A stretch of DNA of 64,000 nt from Apostichopus japonicus (taxonomy: Eukaryota > Echinodermata > Holothuroidea > Aspidochirotida > Stichopodidae), in assembly GCF_037975245.1 (NCBI RefSeq), contig NC_092566.1, forward strand, positions 13,263,001 through 13,327,000, in the 5' to 3' direction. Each line of letters opens with the position of its first letter. The first letter of the stretch is position 1. Made by a program: the position numbers and the translations under genes. Positions 10,801-23,000 of this stretch are shown here, piece by piece. The notes beneath the pieces were generated by a model. The model did not search any database, had not been told where the DNA came from, and worked only from the letters and a program-made list of their open reading frames with translations.

Positions 10801-11639
10801 TATTGTATGTATGAATAAATTATTGCTTATTAAGACATTAATTATATTTTCATTTACGTATATACTTTTCTTTCTTTGGGAGTCCTTAACTTTGTTAAGC
10901 CTGTATTGGCTTTTTAAAGGACTTCCCTCCACATTTATAAATTTATTATCTGTGGAAAATCAAATAAACAATAAACAAACAATAAACAATAAACACTACA
11001 CATTTTGGAAAAACTTAGTGAGCTGGTAATTCCAGATTACTTTGTATATTAAATTGAAATCAGACCTTTTATAGTGTCCTAGTCTCCACCTCCTTATATA
11101 TATATACCCTTTACATTAGTTCTATTTTTATTTTTTTTGCATATATGTGTTCAGTTTCTTGTGTTTCAGGTTTTCACGTTCAGTGTGTTACAATGCAATT
11201 ACAAGAAGGTGACAGTTAGTACACAGACTTTGCACACCAGTAGTTATTTTACAGTGTGCTGTAATTCAATGTCCACATCAATGTGAGATACATACAGATG
11301 GAAATTAATATATCAATCAACCTCTTTTTGCATATGTGTAGCTATAGTAACATACTACCTCTAATAGCTCTAAGATGAGGGAGCTAGTTCCAAAACAGGA
11401 TGTTTGAATTTCCCCTTGGAAATTGACAAGTCAATTCTCTGCTATTAGTGTGATCTGGCACCATCCTCTGGGTATACTCTTTTCCTGTCCCATCTAATGT
11501 TATAACCTAAGCAGGGATGTGTCGGCTACTACAGTACAGTATGTATAGTGCATGTGTCAACGTCTCAAGAAAAACATCATCAGGAGGCACTTGTACACCA
11601 GTTCACCTTAATTCTGTCGTCATCTTGCATTGTAGACTT

Positions 11640-12090
11640 CAGAACTTTGGCCAGTGGTTGGGTTAGGATATGATGATAGGCAATAGTTGAGGAGAAGATA
11701 ATAGGGGATAGTTTGGCGAGTCTGAGTATAGGATGACAGGCAATAGTTGGGTGAGGATAGGATGATTGGCAATATTTGGGTGAGGATAGGATGATAGGCA
11801 ATGGTTGGATGAGATATGATGATACAGTAGGCAATAGTTGAGGTAGGATAGGATAATTGGCAATGGTTGGGTGAGGATTGGATGATTGGCAATAGTTGGG
11901 TGAGGATAGGATGATAGGCAATAGTTGGGTGAGGATAGGATGATAGGCAATGGTTGGATGAGATATGATAATACAGTAGGCAATAGTTGAGGTAGGATAG
12001 GATAATTGGCAATGGTTGGGTGAGGATTGGATGATTGGCAATAGTTGGGTTAGGATTGGATAATAGGCAATGGTTGTGTGAGGATAGGAT
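11640..12090. repeat. 29-bp minisatellite with 148-bp higher-order period
   Basis: Unit about GGCAATAGTTGGGTGAGGAT plus AGGATGATA, in roughly 15 copies with AGTT/GGTT variants and a longer variant containing ATACAGTA. The segment starting near 11797 recurs near 11945, a 148-bp (five-unit) higher-order repeat. Serine/proline-rich open frames on the minus strand come from this array and are not genes. Confidence 0.9.
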
Positions 12091-12099
12091 GAGTAAGAG

Positions 12100-12595
12100 T
12101 ATGATTTAGAATAACTTTATTGATCCTTAAATGGAAACTACAGTGCTCGCAAGTCAATGAAACATAAAAGAATAAGAAGTTAAACTAAAAAGAAAGAAAA
12201 CATGAAAAAGCAGCAGGCTGTACAGAAATGGCAAGAAAGATAATCGAACGTTTAAAATTTATATTATGAATTTTTATTTGCCTGAGGAATGAAAGATAAA
12301 GGATAGCGGGTTTTGGTAACAGCTTGAAGAAGGCTGCCTGAGCCTACCACTTCGTGGGATTACTTGTCTCATAAAGCTGAACATGGAGGGGGGTGATTAC
12401 TGTCAGTCCAAAGGGACTCCAGTTTGCTACGAACAAGGCAGTGCATGGTAAACACAGTCCACCTCCTCCTGTACCTCACTTATCACCCGCCACGCCTTTG
12501 TAATACATTTATTAATTCGCTCCTTTCCAGTAGTTGTAGCATTGCCTCCCCAACAAATTAGGCAATAACGCCAAACCCCACACAAAACAGAATTT
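12100..12595 (-). mobile_element. LINE 3' remnant inserted in the 29-bp minisatellite
   Basis: Minus-strand translation in broken frames resembles the C-terminus of CR1-like LINE ORF2 (a TDSNHPP segment, then a RSGRLRQP-like segment). It ends in GATCAATAAAGTTATTC, a LINE-type 3' tail. The flanking minisatellite resumes at about 12609, so this looks like an insertion splitting the array. Confidence 0.55.
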
Positions 12596-12608
12596 TATTA
12601 AAAATCTA

Positions 12609-12748
12609 GTCAATAGTTGGGTGAGGATAGGATGACAGGCAATGGTTGGATGAGATATGATGATACAGTAGACAATAGTTGGGTGAGGATAGGATAATTG
12701 GCAATGGTTGGGTGAAGATAGGATGATAGGCCATAGTTGGATAGGATA
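12609..12748. repeat. 29-bp minisatellite, second block
   Basis: Same unit as 11640-12090 (GGCAATGGTTGG, GTGAGGATAGGATGA), about five copies, continuing to the right of the LINE remnant. Confidence 0.85.
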
Positions 12749-12749
12749 A

Positions 12750-13615
12750 TTATATATATGTATATAACGGGCGGTAGTCTTTGTGTATGATCTATGAATA
12801 GCATTAAATATCACTCCTTGCCTGAATATAATACTGTGTTACAAGAATTTGTTTACTGTGTGCATCTATATCCTATGGTAACTTAATAACAGCACAGCGT
12901 ATCACATGTGCTGCATGGATAAGCTATTTATTGCTATCAATGTCAATTATGATTAAAAAAGAACTTCCTCTTATCGTATATTGTAGTCAAAAGTTAAGTG
13001 CCTCTGAGCCAGTAAAAATGCAGCTATTGGTGTAGAAATTTGTTGATTATGTATGAAAATAGGTCACCTGATTTCATTTCCTTATACAACAACAAAAAAT
13101 TTTTTAGGGACATCTGTACGTTAGCAACATGATCAGAGGTAATTATGGCATCGTTAATCGATGGTTCTAACTTTACTAAAAAGTGATTGTTTTGATCTAT
13201 GGGCTCTTATTATTGATGAAATTAATCTAGCCCTTGTTGCAAATTGTGAAGTTTAATTTTTGTTCATAAGAAAATGGTGGCAGCTCTCCGATTTTGTGAA
13301 AAAAACCTGTCTAAAATAATTGAAGATGAAGACATATTGGTTTGTTGTGCTTAGATAGCAGCTGAATTATTAACTGCAGTTTTCTTAATTTCAATGTGAT
13401 ATATAATGTGCCTGGACCTGACAGTGTGTTACATGTTACCCTACCATACAGTTACATACATTTTAAGAAAAGACCTGGTATCTTGAAGTTAAATTTGAAC
13501 TTAAACTAAACATGATAATTCTATTCTCAATACGTAATATGCATGCACAGTTGACGTGCAATATCAAATTGCAACAATAACATCATATCTTCATTCATTC
13601 GTCCACCTTCCTCAG
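12750..13615. other. Intron or upstream sequence of the RASSF gene, nothing recognised
   Basis: AT-rich sequence without repeats. It ends in the acceptor at 13611-13615 (CTCAG) of the first coding exon. Confidence 0.5.
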
Positions 13616-13660
13616 CAACAAGAGTAAGAACGTCCTGGAATCGGAGTAGAAACTAGAAAC

Positions 13661-13725
13661 ATGCAGGATGTGGAAGAGGTTGCAAGAGAGAAGAGGGACC
13701 AGCTATATCAAAGTATTGTTAAAAG
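13661..13725 (+). CDS. RASSF-like, coding exon 1 (residues 1-21)
   Basis: Start ATG at 13661 opens MQDVEEVAREKRDQLYQSIVK. The exon probably begins at 13616 after a CTCAG acceptor, so 45 nt of it is 5' UTR, with an in-frame TAG upstream of the ATG. Donor GTAGGG follows 13725; phase 2 out. Confidence 0.8.
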
Positions 13726-16700
13726 GTAGGGTGATATACATAGCCAATCATTTATTGGGCTGGAGCTAACAGCAGTTTACTTCTTTGTTTTTTTCAATAT
13801 TTTTCCTAAATTCCGAAATGGTGTAATTGGGAAGTCCTCATAAATCCCCACCGCAGAATAGAAGTTATACTTAATGAATGGTGTAAATAGCAGGCTTTCA
13901 ATTGAATTTGCAGTTCTTTTGTGCTTAAATGAAGAATAGCTTGCCTCCACAATTTATTTAATATCTGAATCAGAAAGCTCACAAAGGGTTGCACAAGGAA
14001 GCAACTTTTAGGTTGAACAAAAATTCCTCTTCCCCAAAAATCGAAACAAAATGCGGAATTTTTTCATATCAAAACTAGGAACAGTTTGAACAGTTTTGAG
14101 GCTTGTTTGTTTATTATTGGGTATTCAAACACTTTAAAAGAAGACCCATGAAATTGTTTGGCAGGCAGCCATATTGTTCTGAAGCTTTGTATTGACAGTA
14201 AGTTAAGTCAGGAGCAAGCAGTACATGCTTCAGCAAGCATTGACCTAAAAATAAACCATACACAAAAGAAGTACAGCAGCTTTTCACGATTTAGCATTTT
14301 TAGCTTCCAGGTGTTACTGGGATAATTAAATGCTGACAAGAAAAGTTCACTGTTCAATTAAAACTTTTGAAAAGCTAATCTTTGTCAAGTCGGTAGCACT
14401 GTGCAACACGATGTATTGTTGTAAAGAAGAATCCAGTTCTTAAGTCACTTTAGTTTGCATTACTTTTTAGTGATTGATTTGTACAAAGTTTGGCAACAAT
14501 AGTACTATTTGGGAAGTTTGTTTAATTGTGAAAGAGAACGATACTAAAAGTATGGTAGTTTAGACTTGCAGTTTGCATCCTGTTGTATTGTAACATCACA
14601 TGGAATATTCACCAAAGCTCATTAGCTAACTACAGGGAGTATGTATGTACCAGCTGAGAATGGTAGCAATTTATGCCCCAGTCATTCCGTCCCCTCTCCT
14701 TCCCCCATCGCTGGTGCTGCAGTTGAACTTTACTGTTACAACCATTGGACTGCTCTTGCTAGTCAGAGAGATTTTTTGTGCCCATAAATAAATGTCAAGT
14801 TTATGCCTAATTATATCATACTTTATTCTGAAATAATCTGGTTGAGTAACTTGAGTTCTAATGGTCGCACAAGATTGAACCTCGAAACAAAACAATTTTA
14901 AGAATCTAGAAGTGAAAAAAGGTATGTATACTACATATACACCATATAATAAAGTTTGAATTCTCTGGGATACTCTTCAAAGTCTGTGCCCGCTAGTGTG
15001 GTTGCACTATCCCTATAGTATTTACCGACAGTATCCTCAATTCTTCAATTATTCAATACCTTCTGAAAGTCCAATTATTGTTTAAGTTTACTTTACAGCT
15101 AATATATTCTCCTTCAGAGAATTCAAAACGCTGCTGCTCCCCTCATTACACTCACTAAAGAATCTGATCTTATCGCTCCCGTCCTGCATTCATTGCATTG
15201 GCTCTCCGTCCCGCAGCCTGTCAAATTCAAGTTTCTCCTTTTGAAAGTGAAAAACAAGCTCGCCCCACGTTAAATCACCTTCTCACTCATTTCTCACTCC
15301 AGTGTGACGGACCACCTCTGTAACCCTTTGCTCTTCCTCACATACACACCTGCAGTTTGCCCCTGGTCCTCAAACTAGGACTCGCAATGGCGTTCGTGCA
15401 AATTCTGTTGCTGCACGTACCTACCTTTTGGAATGAATCCCCGATCCGTGTGTGTGACTCCCCCCATACATTAAAACATTTCTTCCTTCTTCTTAATAAT
15501 TGTTTGCTAATTTTCTACTTTCCTTTGTTCAGTGCTTAGAATTTTTTGTATAAGGTGCTACATAAATGTTATTTATTTATGATTATTGATCATAATGTTG
15601 AGTTGAATTTAACAGTTCTAACATTGGAGACAGTTTGTGATGTTAATTATAGATGGATGGTCTTGTAGACCTGTTTGACTGTGTTACAGTAGGCTGAGTA
15701 GCCTGCATTTTATTCATGAAGAAACCTCGCTTAAACATGAAAGTAAGAACCATTTATGTTGGCAGTAGTGACACGTATAAATAATGTGGTTTGCCATTAC
15801 TTATTGGAAATATCAAGTAAAAACCTTGAAAAAGTGTAAATATTTGTTATGGTCTTCCATGAAACAATGAAAAGTTAAACCATTCAGCCTCTGAAGAAGA
15901 TCCTGCTAGGATCAAAACGTCAGGCCAACTTACTTTTACACATTCTGTTAAACAGACTCTTTAGTGGATATACAGTTTGCTGGTTCAGTTTTGTTTTAGT
16001 TTATTTTATTTTGAAGTTAAAGTTGTGATATAAAATCCTTAAATGGTGCTACAAAAGTACTATATGTACTAAATTCTAAACCATGGTAAATGCTTCCTTG
16101 TTTCTATCACAAGTGCATGACTTTCTTGTCGTGCATTAAGAAGACATTGATACAAAATACTGTATTTTTGAAGGTAATTTGGGTCAGTGAAAAAGCTCTT
16201 TAGTTGTCTGTAGACATTTAAGCAAATATTGAAATTTCAGGTGCTATGCTGGTGCCTGCTGTAATTTGTAAAGGGTGTTGTTTAAACTTTGCACTTGTTG
16301 TTTATTTGCTTATTCCAGTGCAAAGTTCGCAGCTCATCTCAAGGTATACAAGCAGCATCATACGGAAGGACAGCAACAACTGTTTCAGTTAAATAACAAT
16401 GAGGTAAGAGCTATGAACATATCAGTATGGGAGAAAGATCTCCGCCCCCCACCACCCTTGCCCACCCCACTGCAATCTTAAACTAAATATAGATATAATT
16501 GAAATTGTAGTGAGTTGGAAAATCCAGAACAGTGGAACAACTTCCAGCATCCACCGGGATTTGAACCCGGGCATCCCGCTTTATATGCGGACGCCCTAAC
16601 CACTAGGCTACAGTATGGACGCTGATTTATGTCCAGAGGTTCGAAATTTGTAAGGAAGGTCGTAATTCTACTGTAGGCGTTTGTCACCTGTATCGAACAA

Positions 16701-17003
16701 TACTAAGTTTTGTAGTTCTATTTTGGTGACATGTTTGCTTTAGTCTAGAGATCAAACATGATGGTAACCAACTCAAAATCATTTGTGATTCCTAAAGCCG
16801 GATCTCGAAAGAGATACATTGAACAGACTCTGTTAAATGAATGGAAATAAACGACAAAGGCAACAGAATATATAAATAAACTAAGTATAGTATCTGCACT
16901 GCTGCATCGTCTGATGGGTGGATCTAACACGAAACTGAGTAGCGAAACAATGAAGTGCTAGTCTGGAATATACTCTCTCTCTCTCTATATATATATATAT
17001 ATG

Positions 17004-17056
<53 letters not shown>

Positions 17057-20000
17057 ATACATAGTAAGGTAGTAAAACTATCAGACAGCTTAGTAGAAAT
17101 GTGATAATTAATGGTGGTATGGACTAAATTAACATAATGAATTGTCACATGGTATGGTACTGTAGTGTCTACCAAAAGTAGCAAACTGTGTGTGTATTTT
17201 CTGGAATCGATGGTGGTGTCTAACACTTCTGTTACACCTCATTCGAAACTAGGTCAGATTACCGGCATTAGACGTTTCTTTATGAGCGAGTCTTCACATC
17301 CTTTAAGAAATCAATTTCAGTCATAGGAATATCCCTGTTTAAGTTTAAGTTATCAATCTTACAGCTCCTGAATTCCCTTGATCCAATCACGCGATGTTTG
17401 AGTACATGCACGGTAAAGTGCAAGGTACTCTTTCTGTATGTTTAACAATCAGAACAATCAGGAAAATAACATAAGAATGGCCGTGATGTCAGTGGTAACA
17501 TGAATAGCTTGTTGAAATAGTGCTTGCGGTAGCTTTAATACTGAAATGGCATGATTTCATCTTGAACTTATTAAACTGTTGCTTTGTTGAATCTGATTAC
17601 TAAGTCTTTTATATAAATAGGGTCTTGTATTAACAGTTGAACTGGCAGTTGTAGCTTTTGTTTCATGTCAAATAAAGTTACTCTAAACATTTGGTTAAAT
17701 CTATGAGCACCAATGATTTAAGTTCATTTATCTGTAGCCAAACTCTTTCTGTATGTTTAACAATCAGAACAATCAGGAAAATAACATAAGAATGGCCGTG
17801 ATGTCAGTGGTAACATGAATAGCTTGTTGAAATAGTGCTTGCGGTAGCTTTAATACTGAAATGGCATGATTTCATCTTGAACTTATTAAACTGTTGCTTT
17901 GTTGAATCTGATTACTAAGTCTTTTATATAAATAGGGTCTTGTATTAACAGTTGAACTGGCAGTTGTAGTTTTGTTTCATGTCAAATAAAGTTACTCTAA
18001 ACATTTGGATAAATCTATGAGCACTAATGATTTAAGTTCGTTTATCTGTAGCCAAACTGTCTTAAGGGTTGTTAATGGATGTTCTTTATGAATGATGTGA
18101 CCTTTGAAGATAAGCATTAAAAATCCAATATTTTGCAATTGAAAAAGAATTGCAACCGTGTCATCTATGTCCCATAAACCAGGGATCGACACTGCAAGCA
18201 TACAGCAAAGTCATTGTCATTGTCTCATCAAGATCAGATAAATTATCCACATTTTATTTGTTATTTTGAGGTAGCGATTATTTTACAAAGCTTTCTCTCA
18301 GAGAATAATTTATCCAGCATTCACATACCAAAATGCTATTCAACATGGTCATTTGCCATATACAAGTCCAAAGATACATGCACATATGCAGATTTGAAAC
18401 AGGAACCAAAGTATTTTAAGCCGGACAAATTTTAGAGCCTTGAAACCTGCGGTACAAAATTTGAACACTTAAATTCTTCCATGACTCTAGATCTAATGCA
18501 GCCATTGATTGATCTGTATTGAGTTAGCTTGCTGTCCTGACTCTTATGGTGTGCCTTGCTCATAGCACTCACCGGCACTCACTGCTGTGTCATCAGATTC
18601 AAAATTTACCTCATTGTCACTGGTACTCACTGCAATCTCATCTGAATCTCATCTGAATCTTTCTTCCTCTACGTCAGTAGTTCATTCTCATCCTCTTTCC
18701 TCTCCCAGTCAGGTAATGTACCCATGTACGAGGCTATCATGAAGATCAGGTGGGGCACTCAGAAGGTCATCGTCCTAAAGCAGGAGGAGCCAAGCTGGAA
18801 GAGACGGAGCATGAAGATAACCTCTCCTCTGGGAAACACGTTCGGTATCTATTCTACGTTCGAAGACGACGGAGAGGCGGAGGAATTCAACGGCAAGTCG
18901 AACGGTCTACAGAAGAGTAGGAAGAAATCGCAGGAGCAGAACGATGACGAAGATGACCCAGATTCGGTGGAAGAACTAAAGAAACGTAACCAACTGAAGA
19001 GGAGGACAATGTCATTCAGTGGTCACATGTACAGTACAAAAGTAAGTTAAAGGTTGAAAGTATTGATAATATAACTAGTGAACGATTATTAGAGAATTTA
19101 TACTATACATGTATCTTCTATACATGTCAAGAGATGGGTCAGACACAGAAAACTGATTGCAAAGGTACAGACAAGTTTTTAAATACAAAGAAATGCCTTC
19201 TTTAGTTGCTTTTAGAAAAAGCTTACAAAAGAACTTCATCAACATGTACTAGAACTGCAAAATGAAACTGGGGGAGGGGGGTGAGGGAAGGGAGAGGAAG
19301 GGTTGGTTCTGTTTTTTTTTGTGTTTTAGGTTCTCTTTTATATTTGTAAAGTTCTGTAATTTTTCAGGGAGTGTCACTACCCGATAAGCCCTATAGGTTT
19401 TTTTTAGTACACTTCCTTTCACAAGTTTTGTTTCTTATCTCCTTCTATGTCATATGTCATACTTATCTTGTGATAGAACAAAAATAAATAAATGAAATAT
19501 TGGAACCAGGGACATCAGTGATCTGCTTCATCTGTTACAGATCTCTCATGTATTTTATTTTTGGAGAGCAAAAAAGTGTTAGCAGACTGTATGTATTGCA
19601 AAAAGCCTGTGTAAGTATATAAGGCAAAACTCTGAGGGTCTTATGTTTCTATCCTAGCAGGATCTTATTTTTTAGAGGCTGCCTTTTGAAGATCCTGATA
19701 AGATCAAAATCTCAGGCCATCTAACTTTTACATATTTTATTTTTTTAAATTATATTTTACCTTGCAGACTTCAGCTTTCCGCCCAAAATATGGTACCTCA
19801 ACGAGTCTCAGAGTAAACAGCAAGCAAAGTACGATGGACGTAATCAAGTTACTTCTGAGGAAATTTGCTGTGGAAAATGATGCTAATGAGTTTAATTTAT
19901 ATTCTGTCCATCCGTCTGGGGGTGAGTTTGTTCAGCTACCCATTGTACAGTTTCAACCCTTTGTACTTGCAATTAATTTGCTACTTGGTGTTACAACCTC

Positions 20001-23000
20001 GCAGCATTGCACTCAAACAGTTATTTGCATTGCTGGATGGCTACAGTAGAGAAGGATATAAATGTAAGAGTATTAAGGAGTAACATTATACAACCAGAGA
20101 TGATCTACACAGTTTAAATGTCTAATTGATATTAGTAGGCAGACTGAAATGAAGGTAAGGATATGAAAGTTTCTTGGTCTAGATATTAATGGATATCTAT
20201 GGTATTATCGTCAACTTGTGAAACTTCAAAAGGAGCTTAACATTCACATTAGACTGGAACTAAAAGTGAAATGCAGATTAGGTACTTACCCAGGATTATA
20301 ATGCATTCGAGCATGATTTTGTAGCTGCGGACAAACAGGTGATATTTATATCTATTTTTAATTGTTCTTATCCCCTCTTATTTACATACATCGATGAACT
20401 GAAAACTATTTATAGCTAGTATTTTTCTTTTTAAGTCACTTCCATCTTCAGGGTGGCAATTGCACCCCGGCTGGTATTCATTTCAAATAAATTGGAAAAG
20501 TTTCATTTTAGCAAAGCAAAAACAAAGGTAAAATCAAAACTACCGTACGAAATGTTCCCGAAAGGTATTGAAGGGCGGTGGTGGTATTGAAGAACTTAGC
20601 ATGCATAAAGTCCGAATGTGTGACCTGATTAATTCACTTCGGCTTTGAGTACAACTTTTCTGTGTGCTGCTGTGTTGAAAAGAATCTAACTGTAACAGTT
20701 ATTACCAACTTTGCGATACGTGTTATAGTCATTGCAGACTTTGGAATCCAGGGTCACCCTCACAATTTTGTAATGTTGGTAGGAGTGCCTCCATAGTTTT
20801 CCCTTTCAGGTCCGAACCAAAAGTGAAAGACTCCAAGATGTTAAAGTTCAACATTGATGTATTGTGCAAAATCATAAAATAGATTCCGTTTCTGTTAATC
20901 AAAACAAGCTCTGTATTTGTATTGCAATATTGATATGCTACAAATAGGTTCTTTTATATCAAACAGCCTGAGAGAAGGAAACTGAAAATCTGCAATCTGT
21001 CTCTGTTTTGCAGACTTTGTATGAGTTATGTTGCTAATACCAGGCAAAAATGGTAGAAGGCACGAAGGCTACTGTCTGGAGTCATAAGACACATGTCTTA
21101 TGTTTTCCCATCGAGTATTGTGTAGTATCATCTGAGGAACTGATCTTACAGTCAGTCTGTGTATTAATGGTCTGTGTGTTAGACTCAATAGTTCAGTCAC
21201 TTTAATTGATGAACCTCAGTGGCTTAAAGGATCATTTCTCAAAAATTAAAAGTGTTATTGAAATACCACCTGGAGTAATATTTTTGTTTTGAACAGGTTA
21301 ATTTTCTGCCATGTCATCCTTTAAGAGTGACTTCACAGATGCATGTAAGGATGGTCTTAGATAGTGAGATGATTGTAAATGTGTGAGGGGGGGGGGGGGG
21401 GTTACTCAGATTTTACAGAGGAATGTTTGGATTCTTATGTGAGGCTTTTATTGTAATGGAGTACAAAAAAATCAAGTGTTTGTGAGCAGACTTTGTTCTC
21501 TATATACGAATCTGCATCTTTGGTGACCATTGAGGAGGGATTAAAGTGGGCGGTAGGATCAGATCAAAGCTCAGTGTCCGTCCTCCTGTTAGTAAATAAG
21601 AATGATGTTGAAGTTCCAAGTGTCCCTGTCAGTCAGTAAATCTTTCAGTCATACAAGTGTCCCTGTCAGTAAATTTTGTGTTGGTTGGAGGAGGTTGGAG
21701 GATATTGGAGGAGGTTGCTAAGGTTGATCACAGTGTGATATAATTAATGCAAATGTGGTAGTTAATGCCTACCCCAGTAGGGAATTTTTTTTTAAGAGTT
21801 CTGTTCATAATGGGAAGAAACATGTCGCGCTTTGTGGAAAAGCAGGCTCCTTTCTTACCAAATATAAGAGAGGTACATTTGCATTTAGCCAAATTTAAAT
21901 AGAACTATATAGTATATCTGTATTCACTCATGAGGAGTCAAAACACAACTTGATTTATTGAAAATGTGCTATAAAATATAATAAGAAAAGTAGCATTACT
22001 GCTGCATAATCAGTAATTTATAAGGAACCATGCCAATCAGGAGTCGTCTAAAATGACAATATATCTAACATATTTCGTCACGATTTGTTATCTTCAGAGT
22101 CTCACGAGTTCAAATTAACAGACTTTCCTCTCTTACGGAGGATAGAGATGGGACCTGATGACGAAGGACTAGCGAAGATATTCATTATGGAGAGAAGAAC
22201 GGAAGAAATATCCCTTGAGGTAACTTTGCCATATCTCTTGTTGTCTTCAAATTAACTTCAAGTTTTGATCAATCCTTCAGTTTAAATATATACATAAGAT
22301 CACATATAAACCACTGTTGCCAAAGCTTAATCATTACAGGATAAATCATGTCTAGACAACTTCTCTTCCAATATTAAAGTTTTTTTCCTAAACTTTGACT
22401 TTAAGTTATTATGTTGAAGGAAGTTCTTGAAGTAATTCCTGTGTTCCGACATCACACTGTGTTCCGATGTCACACGGTTCATGACATAAGCCTGCAGGAA
22501 ATCATAATGATGCTTATACAGGAAATATGCTCCCTTCATTATTAGAATAAATTCATCTTTCCTTATTTGTACAAAACCTGATCAAATTGTTGTTTTACAA
22601 TACGGATGCGTTTTTGAGTTCCATGTATTACGTCTTGAAGATTTACTTACAAATCTAGCTTTTAGTTGTTGCTTCACAATTTCTGTCAATTTAACCAAAA
22701 ATGTATTTAGTATTCCTTATTGCTAATGATCAGACATAGAGATCTTTAATTAGTTTGCCCTGAATAATGGTTAATTTGTAGCTAATGACTTATATTTAAT
22801 GCTAAATGTTTCATACATTAGTCTTGTTAATATTATGTTAACCACATTGTGTGCTAAATTACGTTTCCATATGTTTGTCATCATTACTTGAAATGATAAA
22901 TTAGTAATCAAGCTGTTTGAATTACATTGTTATTGGATTTTAGTTATACAATAGCATATAGAGCAATAGCATATAGAGCAATAGCATATAGAGTAATATA

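Noticed and set aside
11580-12041. Minus-strand frames rich in SSPN/HPTIAYHPIL
   Set aside because: Three frames of the same 29-bp minisatellite are open at once, so the signal is compositional.
16548-16622. Functional tRNA gene
   Set aside because: Acceptor stem does not pair well in the canonical register, the anticodon would be AUA, and a SINE-like body follows.
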